Below, piece after piece: positions 20,856 through 30,934 of a DNA stretch of 64,000 nucleotides. Under the pieces are notes generated by a model that did not search any database, was not told the DNA's origin, and saw nothing but the letters and a program-made list of their open reading frames with translations. A program made the position numbers and the translations under genes. Origin of the DNA: Albugo candida (taxonomy: Eukaryota > Oomycota > Peronosporomycetes > Albuginales); assembly GCA_040437565.1 (NCBI GenBank), contig JBDOQK010000012.1, positions 496,001 through 560,000 on the forward strand, written 5' to 3'. The number at the start of each line of letters is the position of its first letter. Position 1 is the first letter of the stretch.

Positions 20856-23800
20856 ATGGTGTATGAGGCATCCACCGAGCCTTCTCTGTGCATCGATAAT
20901 GCACATCTCTTGCGAGAAATCAACACTGGAGCACCGTCCGAATACGATGCCTCTCAAACGCGTGATATCACACTAGAGGACGTAATCCGTGACTCGATGA
21001 TGCAGTCAAGCTTCCTTCAGTACTTATCGACATTCGATAAAAAAGGATTCGCTCGTTTTTTATTTCTGTGAGTTCTTTTTACTTGAGGTGAATACAATTG
21101 ATTTTCTGATGGTAACGCTTTCTTCTTATAGTGTAAGCGTCGACGAATTTAAGAACTTGCTCGGTCACGAACACTCCGTTACCAACCCAAGAAGAATTCA
21201 CACTGTACTCAAGTCGGAAGGCGCTGAACCTGCTGCCTCATCTTACATGCCCAACACATTAAATCGACGGATAGCGTACGCAAAAAAGATCATTTCCAAG
21301 TTTATGAGCAAAGACTCGTACTTGGACATCGCGTCGGAAAATCTACAAGTATTCAACAAGTCTGTGTGGGCATTCGGCAGCTTCTTACGTCGGGATTTGA
21401 TGATGTGCTCAGGTATATGCTTTAAAGCGGATCTATTCCAAGAGGTTGAGACTGTAGTCAAACACGCGCTGGAACCGTCTCTCTGCAATTTTAAAAACAC
21501 AACAGAGTTCGAAGATCTTGTGCAAAGTTTCAACATTGAGTCGCTTTGCTTCACAGAGGTACGCCTGCCAAAATCTGCTGCTTGCTACCAAAGCATGCCT
21601 CGTACGATCAAAGAAAATGTGATCAAAACGATACAATCGTGCACGTCCGAAATCTTGTCAGATTCGTCTATCTTTCATCCTCAATTATCTGCGCTTCGGT
21701 CTGCAAAGAATAGAATCCGTGGGAAGAAAAACTTCACACACAATAGTCTTTCCTTTCCATTACGAGACACGTATCTGACTTTGGAGCGTGTCTTGAACAA
21801 TCGTCGTCTATGTAGCGTCTTTTGGGTGTATTTATACAAAGAGCGAATACATCAGCCTTTGAGTCTGTGGATGGAATTTCGTCATCAATTATTACCAGTA
21901 CTTGAACAGCTACGGAACATTTTGGTCGAGTCAGAGACAGCCGATACAGAAACTGATGGCCAAGATACCAGAGAACTCGCACTTCAACTCATCAACTTAT
22001 CTACTCGCATCATCAAAAAGTACTTGATCGTCGGTGCCAGTGCCCAGATCTACCTCATTGGTGACACCGAGCAAGCCGCTATGCAAGATTTTGTAGACCA
22101 CACGAATCAAGTCGTGCAGCAACATGCATTCACGGTCCCAGATTTGGATATAATGATATCCCACGTTTTGTTTCTTTCAGAAAAGTTGGAATATGATCTC
22201 AATGTGAACCATTTTGTTCGTTTTATGGGTAGTTCATCTTTCAAATCAATAGTCTCATCGTATCAAGGCCGATTATTGTGCTCTTCAGGCTTAGTTGAAT
22301 TTCAGGGTCGAGCAGAGAATGCCAATTACGCATCGATGGTTCGAATGTCGCAAGATACACTGAGTGATTCGGATACCTCTTCTGAAACGAGTATGACAAC
22401 ATTACAGGAACTATTTCACTGTATGAATGTCGCATCTCATCAACCGCAACGTATTCGTACCAAAACGTTCACACTGGAAGAATTGGTTGAAAATCATGGG
22501 CTACCCAAGGATTTGACTACACCGATCAGCAGTGTGATATCATTCCAGTATGACCGAAAGGATCAGAAAATGAAGAAACAGCTTTTATTCACCTTGTCCA
22601 ATACGGAGGCGGGAGTCTCTTATCATCATACAATTCCAGAGCACGTCGAAGTATTTTTCTGTCCTGAAGGCGCAGGCGTGATCCGGGCAAAGACCAGACC
22701 GCCAACCAAACTCTACCACATGACAATCGGAAATCTAGAAAAGTCGTTTTATGCCGCTTGTCTGACGCGCTATGTTGCTGTCACAGAAAAGATGCCATTG
22801 GGACCTTTGGAGCAACTCTTACACGATGAAGANNNNNNNNNNNNNNNNNNNNNNNNNNNNNNNNNNNNNNNNNNNNNNNNNNNNNNNNNNNNNNNNNNNN
22901 NNNNNNNNNNNNNNNNNNNNNNNNNNNNNNNNCGCATCGATGGTTCGAATGTCGCAAGATACACTGAGTGATTCGGATACCTCTTCTGAAACGAGTATGA
23001 CAACATTACAGGAACTATTTCACTGTATGAATGTCGCATCTCATCAACCGCAACGTATTCGTACCAAAACGTTCACACTGGAAGAATTGGTTGAAAATCA
23101 TGGGCTACCCAAGGATTTGACTACACCGATCAGCAGTGTGATATCATTCCAGTATGACCGAAAGGATCAGAAAATGAAGAAACAGCTTTTATTCACCTTG
23201 TCCAATACGGAGGCGGGAGTCTCTTATCATCATACAATTCCAGAGCACGTCGAAGTATTTTTCTGTCCTGAAGGCGCAGGCGTGATCCGGGCAAAGACCA
23301 GACCGCCAACCAAACTCTACCACATGACAATCGGAAATCTAGAAAAGTCGTTTTATGCCGCTTGTCTGACGCGCTATGTTGCTGTCACAGAAAAGATGCC
23401 ATTGGGACCTTTGGAGCAACTCTTACACGATGAAGATGGTTTGGAAGTGTATATTCCAGTCGGGTTATGTATCATCAGTCGATTTCCGCTCCTCAACACG
23501 ATGAGATATCGGCTAGATCAATTGCATTCTTCCTTGCAATCGGATGAAAGTTACCTTAATTCTACGGATTGGACACCATCCTCCACACAACTAAGTGCTT
23601 TATTAGCTCCATACAAGGCTCCGCTTCACGTTGAAACGTCATTATCTTCTACAGCAAAGACACACCAGCGTTATCAAGACTTTTCGATGGGAGATCTATT
23701 CCGGTGCTTGTCTAAACAAAACATCATTGCGTTGGTGAGCTGTGTGATGTTGGAGCGCCAAATTGTGCTCGTAAGCTCCTCTTACTCAGTACTGACTTGC

Positions 23801-24400
23801 GTTGGAGTATCCTTGAAATCGCTGCTTTCTCCATTGATATGGAGTCACATCTTTGCACCAATTTTACCGAAATCGATGCTTGAGTGCCTCCAGTGCCCAA
23901 CACCTTATTTATTCGGCATTCACACGAGTTATCAAGCTGAGATGATGGAAATTCTGCACAACGAAGGCACAGGTGACAATGTTATCGTGGTTGACTTGGA
24001 TGCAGATCGACTCATCGGTAAAGCAATCCAATTGGTTCCTGTTTCAGTCTACTCAAGCCTTCAATACAACCTCGAGAAATTATGTAGACCGGGTAGCGAT
24101 CTTATCAGCAGTGATCACACCTCTTTCCTCGACTCAACATCATTATCAAATCCACAATGGACCGCTACAGAGGAAGTAGAAAATCGCTTTCGTGGAATTC
24201 GAGCTTGCTTCGAGTCTGTGCTTGACGAGATGATGACCGAGATGGAAGAATATCGATTTGTTTTGTCCGACGATTTCGACTTTGTGGTTGTATTTGACAA
24301 TCAGCAATACTTACAGAACCTTCCTCCAGCTTCGCGGGACTTTTATCTCCAGTTTCTCGAGACTCAAGTCTTCTCGCATGCGATCGCGACAGTCAAGTGA
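20856..24400 (+). CDS. RGS-DENN protein (Rab GEF-like), interrupted by a false duplication
   Basis: Exon 1 is 20856-21067 and exon 2 starts at 21132 (64-nt intron, phase 2). The frame then runs into gap 3. If the duplicate (22933-23436) and the N run are dropped, the frame continues to 24400 and gives 958 residues, an exact multiple of three. The N-terminal third is an RGS domain (TLEDVIRDSMMQSSFLQYLS through a last helix block with LEPSLCNF), and a second RGS-like stretch begins near LTLERVLNNRRLCSVF. The rest is a tripartite DENN: an upstream part (QLLFTLSNTEAG), a core (ALVSCVMLERQIVLVSSSYS, LFGIH) and a downstream part (NVIVVDLDADRLIG). DENN domains activate Rab GTPases and RGS domains bind G-alpha, so it may couple the two. 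Confidence 0.85.
22833..22932. other. Scaffold gap 3 (100 N) with 504-bp flanking duplicate
   Basis: Bases 22329-22832 recur at 22933-23436, reading as identical. The repeat lies inside the DENN gene and shifts its frame as assembled. Confidence 0.95.
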
Positions 24401-24468
24401 AGTTGGAATGATGATATTTCGGGCAATTAACTATCGACTATTTATTCAATCTGTCATATTGGATTCTA

Positions 24469-27400
24469 TCACATGAGAGCACACGGCTTTTCATCCGTTC
24501 GTTGTTCCAAACAAGTGTCCAGTTGACCCGTTAGAGTGGGAGCAGCTGCAAATGCGAAATTTCGTTTAAAGTACCCACATAGAAGTCGATGTTCCTTGCG
24601 CAAAAGTTCGTATGTCTTGTCGACTATTATATATACATACTCGCATGTGGGCAGGGAAGTTTGAGTGGCTTTATATGCATGCTCGCATGCAACTTGAAGG
24701 CGAAAGGCGACTGTGGAAATGCGTAATGCAGCGACATATGCCGATGATCCTTTCAAAGTATGCGCATCTCGTTGAATCAATGAGAAGTCCCTGGAGTGAT
24801 ACGACAATTCAATCCGAGACATGATCTGATCACAATTGACCCAAAACTTTTCCAGTAAATTGACAAATAAGTCTTCATGGCCACCACATTGCTCCACACC
24901 AAGCGCGTAATTGATTGGATCTCCTTCGGGAATGGTAATGTCAAGAGGGTCGATGCTGGTGGACGCAGGCGAATCTAAGAATATGTGAACAGATTGTTCT
25001 GAATCAGGAATCCTTGGAACTTCCTTTCTATGTGGTAACGGACTCAAAGCGTCTTGTTGGCGCCCTACCCGATCATCGGGATTGTGAGTCTGTAGTTGGT
25101 GACGAGCTCGATCGCAGCTTTGAGTATCTCTTTGATCATGCTGCAATAAAATATCGCTTATAGATTCAAATGGGATCATTTTTTCCCTCTCTGCACTGCC
25201 TCGATGTTTCTCCTTACTCGGCANNNNNNNNNNNNNNNNNNNNNNNNNNNNNNNNNNNNNNNNNNNNNNNNNNNNNNNNNNNNNNNNNNNNNNNNNNNNN
25301 NNNNNNNNNNNNNNNNNNNNNNNATCGGGATTGTGAGTCTGTAGTTGGTGACGAGCTCGATCGCAGCTTTGAGTATCTCTTTGATCATGTTGCAATAAAA
25401 TATCGTTTATAGATTCAAATGGGATCATTTTTTCCCTCTCTGCACTGCCTCGATGTTTCTCCTTACTCGGCACTGGTGGATGACTCCACAATGTCGGGTT
25501 GTTTTCTGAAGACATGTGTCGATGCGATTTTTGACGACGAACTTTATTACGCGCTCGACCGAAAAAGCTTTCTCGATCTGAATTTTGCCTGGATCGAGAC
25601 CTTTGTGACTGATTATGACTTGGAATCATTTGCTTCATTTCCTCGTTTTGTTTGCCACTCTTTTCTTCTTCGTTAGAGTTTCTATCGACAGTATTATGGA
25701 AAGCAGCCGGAAGCGTTGCTGACAAAATGGAGTCTCGGTGGGTCTTCCATGCTGTGTAAAATATAGAGTCTCCGAGCGATGAGCGCAATGATAGAGACTG
25801 GTTTGCTGTCGACGATCCACAGCTGAAAATACTGTTGACACCACTTCGGAAGGAATACGTTCCTTGCTGATACTGCGAAGCAGCAACTGGGTTATCCATC
25901 TCTAAATTTGAGATTGCACTCGCCAAATCTAATTGCTGCATGTGGTGTGAGGCTGGCATTAGGCCTGGTTCTGACTGCTCGGAGACTTGTTCCGTTCGCC
26001 TGTAAAGCTTCTTACCATCACAGAGCGCGACATGTGGTGCGACTGGGTACTTTGGTGACGGCGATAATGTCGCTCGGGCAAGTGCATTCCCACTTCGCTC
26101 GAATAGACGTGGAGACGGAATTGTCGTGACTCGAAGACCATCGCATTTGGACTTGGTGTACGGCTCAGGGTTTGTAATTGCCGATCTCATCTCTGTGAGG
26201 TCATCGCCCGAGATCGGAGAAATTGGTCGGAAGATATTCGACTGCATATCAAGGCCAAGATACTTGGCCCTCCTCCAATGTCGAACAGCTTTTCGCAACG
26301 TCACCTTTGAAATCGGCTTGACAATAAATTCATCCATGCCTGCATCAACGCATTTTTGACGATCGCCACTCATGGCATAGGCCGTCAAACCAAGAATTGG
26401 TACTCGTGGAAGACTGTATTCAGCCTCGTATTGTCGAATCAGGCGTGTCGCTGTATATCCATCCATCACTGGCATCTCACAATCCATAAAGATCATATCA
26501 AACTTTGCATTATCCTTAGCATACGCTTGGACAGCTTGCTGACCATTGGCTTCCCATTGTAGTAGATGATCATCCTCTTGAAGATAACATTTCACAACTT
26601 CCCAATTAAACTCGTTGTCCTCGACAACTAAGATGTGCGCTTGATTCGGCACCACGCTGACCGGAATCGATATTGATTCCAAGCTGCTACTGCAATCTCC
26701 TTTAATCGTATTTGAATGTTGCTCGTCTTCAGATAGATATGCTGCTGCTTTGGATATGACGAGATCAATATTCTCCGAATACAAATCGTCATCAGCACGA
26801 TGAAGGATCAGTTGTTCTTCATCCAGCAACCTCACAATCACTGTAAAGTAAAAGTTGGAGCCTTGATTAAGCTCACTTGCCACATCAATTGCTCCGTCCA
26901 TCAACTCGACTAGCTGTTTGCATATTGCCAGCCCCAAGCCCGATCCTGTCGGATTATTTGGTCGAGTTCTCTCTAGCTTTGAAAAAAGACAAAAAAGCCT
27001 CGAACGATCCTCAGCATCCATGCCCACCCCAGTGTCAATGACCTGGAACAAGAGTTTTTTGAATTGTGGTGGTAATGCCGGCTCATCAACAACGCTACAT
27101 GCCACCGTGATAGATCCTTCCGATGTGAACTTGATCGCATTAGACAGCAGATTGAGCAAAATTTGACGTAGACGCACAACGTCTCCGATGACTTGTTTTG
27201 GTACGTCATCACTGCACTCTTGTTGCAGTAGAATGTTTCGTTCTCGAGCTTTAAATTGGAATATCTCAATTGAATAGTCCAGCAGATCATTCATATGGAA
27301 CGGAGCCGCAGTGATTTCCATGTGGCCAGTCTCAATCTTGGACAGATCTAGAATGTCATTGATCAAATTAAGTAGCAATGAGCCTGACACATACGCCATA

Positions 27401-30400
27401 TGCACATGACGTTCAGAATCTCTATCCAGCCCTCTTTTATCCTTTAATAGTTCCAGCATTCCCAGGATGCTGTTGAGTGGTGTGCGTAACTCATGGCTGA
27501 AAGACGCAAGAAAATTCACTTTGGCTTCTTCCATGTACTTACGAGCTGTATAATCTTGTCCAACTCCAATAGCACCCCGGATGTTTCCATGCATGTCTTT
27601 CTTACTGGAGGCATTAACCAGCAAAAGCAGGTAGAAACCTTGTTTTGTCGTCATCGGTAGTTCCATCTCCCCAATATCGACGCCAGTCAGCGCTTGATTT
27701 AATAGTTGACGCACTTGCATTCGATTTTCAGGAATAACAAATGTATTCACAAGTGAAAGACCGAGTACACAAGACTTGACGTACCCTGTGATTTCCTCAA
27801 TCTTTTGATTCCATTCATTGATATTTCCATTCTTATCGACGCCGAAGATAGGAGCATTGGCAGTGTCAATCAAATGAAAGTACTCATGCTCTTGAGCAAT
27901 TCGATCCGTGATATCTTGTCCGATTCCAACAACGCCAACTATGTTGCCATTAGAATCCATCCGAGGTGTGGCATTAAGCAGGATCTCAATTCGCGTGCCC
28001 GGCCGAGTAATCAAAGGGAATTCAAAATTCGCGGTTTGGATACCTTTCAACGCCTTTGAAAGTACATCGGCGACAATTGGGCGGTATTCAGGTGATATGA
28101 ATGTCTCGACCAAATTCTCACCCATCACTTCGTCAATGGAGTAGTTGGTAATTTGAGCTGCTTTTTTGTTCCATATATTCACACACATGGTGGCATCCAC
28201 ACCAAAGATAGGCGCGTTGGCCGTATCGATCAACCGAGAATACTCGTGCTCTTGGGCGATTCGGTCCGAGATATCCTGGCCTATCCCCACCATACCTACA
28301 ACACGACCATGTTCATTGAATCGAGAAGTTGCATTCAAAAGAATGTCCACGCGACGATCAAGTTTAGTGATCAACGGAAACTCGAAATTAACTGTTTCAA
28401 CGCCATCGAATGCTTTTTCAAGCACAGATTGAACCGCATCTTTGTACTCATCCGTGATGAATTTTTCCAGCTTCTCACCCAACACTTCAGATGATGTGTA
28501 CTGAGTGATTTCAGCTGCTTTCTTGTTCCAAATAGTCACGCATCCATAGGTGTCAACACCGAAGATCGGGGCGTTTGCTGTGTCAATCAGTCGAGAATAC
28601 TCGTGTTCCTGGGTTATACGCTCAGATATGCCCTGGGCGATCGCTACGACTCCAGTCCTTTCATCAAATCGGTCATATCGTGCGGTTACATTCAATGATA
28701 CACTTACGAATCGACCGCTCTTTGTGATAAGAGAGACAACGTAATTCGAAGTATCATCACCGTTCAACGCTCTTGTAATTACATCTGCAAAGTCATCGCG
28801 ATACTCGCCTGCGATGAAATTGTCCACGAGTTTTTCACCGAAGACTTCGCGACTAGAATATTGTGTGATCTCTACAGCTTTCTTATTCCACATATTGATC
28901 TGGCCGTTGATATCGACGCCAAAGATTGGTGCATTAATGTGGTCGATAAGCCGATAGAAGTCCCGTTCTAAAGCCGCGCGATTCGAGATGCCCTTACGGG
29001 ACCTCACCACATCTCTTATGGATTGTGAAAGCTCATTCGGAAGGTGCGGAAAATATCGGGTGTTCATTCGAGTGAATGTTGGACTTGTGTCAGCTCCATC
29101 TGAAGTATTTGGGAAGACCTCTGTCAAATCACTGACATCCATTTCCGACGCTGGTGCGGCGTATGCATCATTTCTATCGCAGACAATCTCGCGATCGAGC
29201 TTGTTGTTGTTGAACAGCGACCTGCGCGCGCTTTCTTTGAATCTGCAGCGTTTAACTATCAAAGCCTCTTCCTGAGCCAAATCCTTGTTGATACAATTAG
29301 CAATAAAGTGAGGAGAAAATGGTCTTTTGATCTTACGACAGCCGAAATGGAAGTCGATAGTACGCATGTTTTTGAAAAATAGCTCTTTTGGCGAGTATTC
29401 TGAGATTTCTATGATCTTTCTGCTCCGGGTGATCGCTAGAATGTTCATGTGGTCGTCAGTAAATAGTATAAATGAATCACTCTCCGCTCGGCGATGCCCC
29501 TGCGTTAGCCTAATCCAAGCACAATGATATCGGACGAAAGCTCTCTTGTCGTATCTTGACATAGGCGTCAAGGCTTTATAGACTGATACGACATGCTTCG
29601 TTGACGAAATTACGCTTGAGTCGAGTGAGAGGGCAAAACATTGTGTCTTGCTTTGTCCGTGTTTAGCTAGTGCAATCACAGCGCCGGGCTTATTTGCTTG
29701 ATCGTCTCGTATCTTTTTGCAAGCTTGAGCCACAACAGTACTTGATTTACTCGAGTTACTACCAGAAAAACCATGCTCAGTTAAAAGATTCTTGATCTGA
29801 TCAATATTGTACTTCCAGGCGGTCTGCACATGACAGTCTACAACAATGACGAGCCTGTCCACTGTATCATGAAGTGAAGTGTTATTCCCGAGCCAATGAC
29901 TTTGCTTGATAAATATGTCGATAATAGGATCCTCTAGTGCGTGCGATGGCAGGTGGTATTGGCAATTCATAAAGGACCTTTCAACAAAAAAATTTCGAGG
30001 GATAATCTCTTGATTTGCGAATGTTTTGTTTGCAAATCTATATACCGAAAAGTCGCTATTTTGTGCCTTCAAAATGGTCGTTCCTTTGTCACGCAGCTCT
30101 AATGATGATGATTGAGGGTCGCTGTTACCCACTATATTAGAGGCTTCATTCCATCTCGAGAATCTTCGCTTTTTGGTTGGTTCGGATTGTGCCATTGGTA
30201 TCCCAACCTGTTGCGAATCACGTTCCAAATTTCCAATGTTCTCCTCACCATAAGCACTCTCTTGAGACACGATGCCGCATATCCCGTTCAGCTTTCCAGA
30301 TTCGCGAAGAGATATAAACTTCAAAGTAAACCGAAGGGTCCCTTCTTGGGCATTTTGCTGATTAAAGTGCATCATAACGCCTGATTGTACATCTTTCGTG

Positions 30401-30681
30401 CTCGCAATTTTCAAATAATTGGTCACGTCGTCTTCATCCAGCAATGTATACTTACTGATCTGCTGGTGGGTAACCAAGTGCTTACTCCAACCTGTGAGAG
30501 ACTGTAGACGAAAGCTCCAAAATTGGATGATACCAGATAAGTCAATGATGAACGCTGGAATCATTGCAGCATTTAGGATCGCGTGAACACAGCTGTCAGA
30601 ATAGACACTTTTTATCGCTTTTCCATTGATTTTGGCCTGGGCGGAGTATATCGACGACTGATCATCTAAATTGGATAGCAT
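24469..30681 (-). CDS. Hybrid histidine kinase with multiple PAS, receiver and Hpt domains
   Basis: One huge exon from the ATG at 30681 (a GTG eight codons upstream is not used); 2070 residues as assembled, about 1987 after removing the false duplicate. Order: a divergent PAS near the start, a linker with a second PAS-like region, then four tandem PAS-PAC units repeating every 357-360 nt (IFGVD motifs near 28921, 28561, 28204 and 27844). Then comes HisKA (SFSHELRTPLNS, His near 27494), HATPase (NLLSNAIKFT, DTGVGM, GSGLGLAICK), a receiver (VVEDNEFNW, FMDCEMPVMDGY with the phospho-Asp at 26484-26482, KPIS), a long low-complexity linker and a C-terminal Hpt (DAHTLKGSSAY, His near 24762). The chain holds every site for an internal His-Asp-His phosphorelay; the output response regulator is not in this window. 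No membrane segment is seen, so it is likely a cytosolic sensor. The ligand is unknown. Confidence 0.93.
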   Translation of the reverse strand: MLSNLDDQSSIYSAQAKINGKAIKSVYSDSCVHAILNAAMIPAFIIDLSGIIQFWSFRLQSLTGWSKHLVTHQQISKYTLLDEDDVTNYLKIASTKDVQSGVMMHFNQQNAQEGTLRFTLKFISLRESGKLNGICGIVSQESAYGEENIGNLERDSQQVGIPMAQSEPTKKRRFSRWNEASNIVGNSDPQSSSLELRDKGTTILKAQNSDFSVYRFANKTFANQEIIPRNFFVERSFMNCQYHLPSHALEDPIIDIFIKQSHWLGNNTSLHDTVDRLVIVVDCHVQTAWKYNIDQIKNLLTEHGFSGSNSSKSSTVVAQACKKIRDDQANKPGAVIALAKHGQSKTQCFALSLDSSVISSTKHVVSVYKALTPMSRYDKRAFVRYHCAWIRLTQGHRRAESDSFILFTDDHMNILAITRSRKIIEISEYSPKELFFKNMRTIDFHFGCRKIKRPFSPHFIANCINKDLAQEEALIVKRCRFKESARRSLFNNNKLDREIVCDRNDAYAAPASEMDVSDLTEVFPNTSDGADTSPTFTRMNTRYFPHLPNELSQSIRDVVRSRKGISNRAALERDFYRLIDHINAPIFGVDINGQINMWNKKAVEITQYSSREVFGEKLVDNFIAGEYRDDFADVITRALNGDDTSNYVVSLITKSGRFVSVSLNVTARYDRFDERTGVVAIAQGISERITQEHEYSRLIDTANAPIFGVDTYGCVTIWNKKAAEITQYTSSEVLGEKLEKFITDEYKDAVQSVLEKAFDGVETVNFEFPLITKLDRRVDILLNATSRFNEHGRVVGMVGIGQDISDRIAQEHEYSRLIDTANAPIFGVDATMCVNIWNKKAAQITNYSIDEVMGENLVETFISPEYRPIVADVLSKALKGIQTANFEFPLITRPGTRIEILLNATPRMDSNGNIVGVVGIGQDITDRIAQEHEYFHLIDTANAPIFGVDKNGNINEWNQKIEEITGYVKSCVLGLSLVNTFVIPENRMQVRQLLNQALTGVDIGEMELPMTTKQGFYLLLLVNASSKKDMHGNIRGAIGVGQDYTARKYMEEAKVNFLASFSHELRTPLNSILGMLELLKDKRGLDRDSERHVHMAYVSGSLLLNLINDILDLSKIETGHMEITAAPFHMNDLLDYSIEIFQFKARERNILLQQECSDDVPKQVIGDVVRLRQILLNLLSNAIKFTSEGSITVACSVVDEPALPPQFKKLLFQVIDTGVGMDAEDRSRLFCLFSKLERTRPNNPTGSGLGLAICKQLVELMDGAIDVASELNQGSNFYFTVIVRLLDEEQLILHRADDDLYSENIDLVISKAAAYLSEDEQHSNTIKGDCSSSLESISIPVSVVPNQAHILVVEDNEFNWEVVKCYLQEDDHLLQWEANGQQAVQAYAKDNAKFDMIFMDCEMPVMDGYTATRLIRQYEAEYSLPRVPILGLTAYAMSGDRQKCVDAGMDEFIVKPISKVTLRKAVRHWRRAKYLGLDMQSNIFRPISPISGDDLTEMRSAITNPEPYTKSKCDGLRVTTIPSPRLFERSGNALARATLSPSPKYPVAPHVALCDGKKLYRRTEQVSEQSEPGLMPASHHMQQLDLASAISNLEMDNPVAASQYQQGTYSFRSGVNSIFSCGSSTANQSLSLRSSLGDSIFYTAWKTHRDSILSATLPAAFHNTVDRNSNEEEKSGKQNEEMKQMIPSHNQSQRSRSRQNSDRESFFGRARNKVRRQKSHRHMSSENNPTLWSHPPVPSKEKHRGSAEREKMIPFESINDILLQHDQRDTQSCDRARHQLQTHNPDXXXXXXXXXXXXXXXXXXXXXXXXXXXXXXXXXXPSKEKHRGSAEREKMIPFESISDILLQHDQRDTQSCDRARHQLQTHNPDDRVGRQQDALSPLPHRKEVPRIPDSEQSVHIFLDSPASTSIDPLDITIPEGDPINYALGVEQCGGHEDLFVNLLEKFWVNCDQIMSRIELSYHSRDFSLIQRDAHTLKGSSAYVAALRISTVAFRLQVACEHAYKATQTSLPTCEYVYIIVDKTYELLRKEHRLLCGYFKRNFAFAAAPTLTGQLDTCLEQRTDEKPCALM
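25224..25323. other. Scaffold gap 4 (100 N) with 149-bp flanking duplicate
   Basis: Bases 25075-25223 recur at 25324-25472 with two differences (25141/25390 silent; 25157/25406 changes Ser to Asn in the kinase). Because 149 plus 100 is a multiple of three, the kinase frame survives across the artefact and the protein looks 83 residues too long. Confidence 0.93.
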
Positions 30682-30934
30682 CGCATACCTATTGTACCAA
30701 AACACTCAGAACTGTTAAGGAGAGAATGCTATTGTGATCAGCGAGTATTTTTTGCGATAAAATAGAAAAACGACAGCGCCATGTTCCATATAAAGAGCAA
30801 GGTCTCACGCCTTTACGACCGAATGGCTGCTGACTCTGCATCTTGACCTTTATTTATCCAATCATGTGAGACTCTGGACGGATGGATCATCTTGAAGTTG
30901 ATCAGCTGCTTGGCTATATATGTAATTGTGCTAT

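Noticed and set aside
28150-28960. Tandem DNA repeat of about 360 bp
   Set aside because: The periodicity comes from four homologous PAS-PAC units in the kinase, diverged at DNA level; it is protein-domain duplication, not a satellite.
26973-29527. Several frames of 60-113 codons running against the histidine kinase
   Set aside because: They are antisense or shifted shadows of a strongly conserved coding exon; the repeated shadows near 27805-28744 simply mirror the four PAS units.
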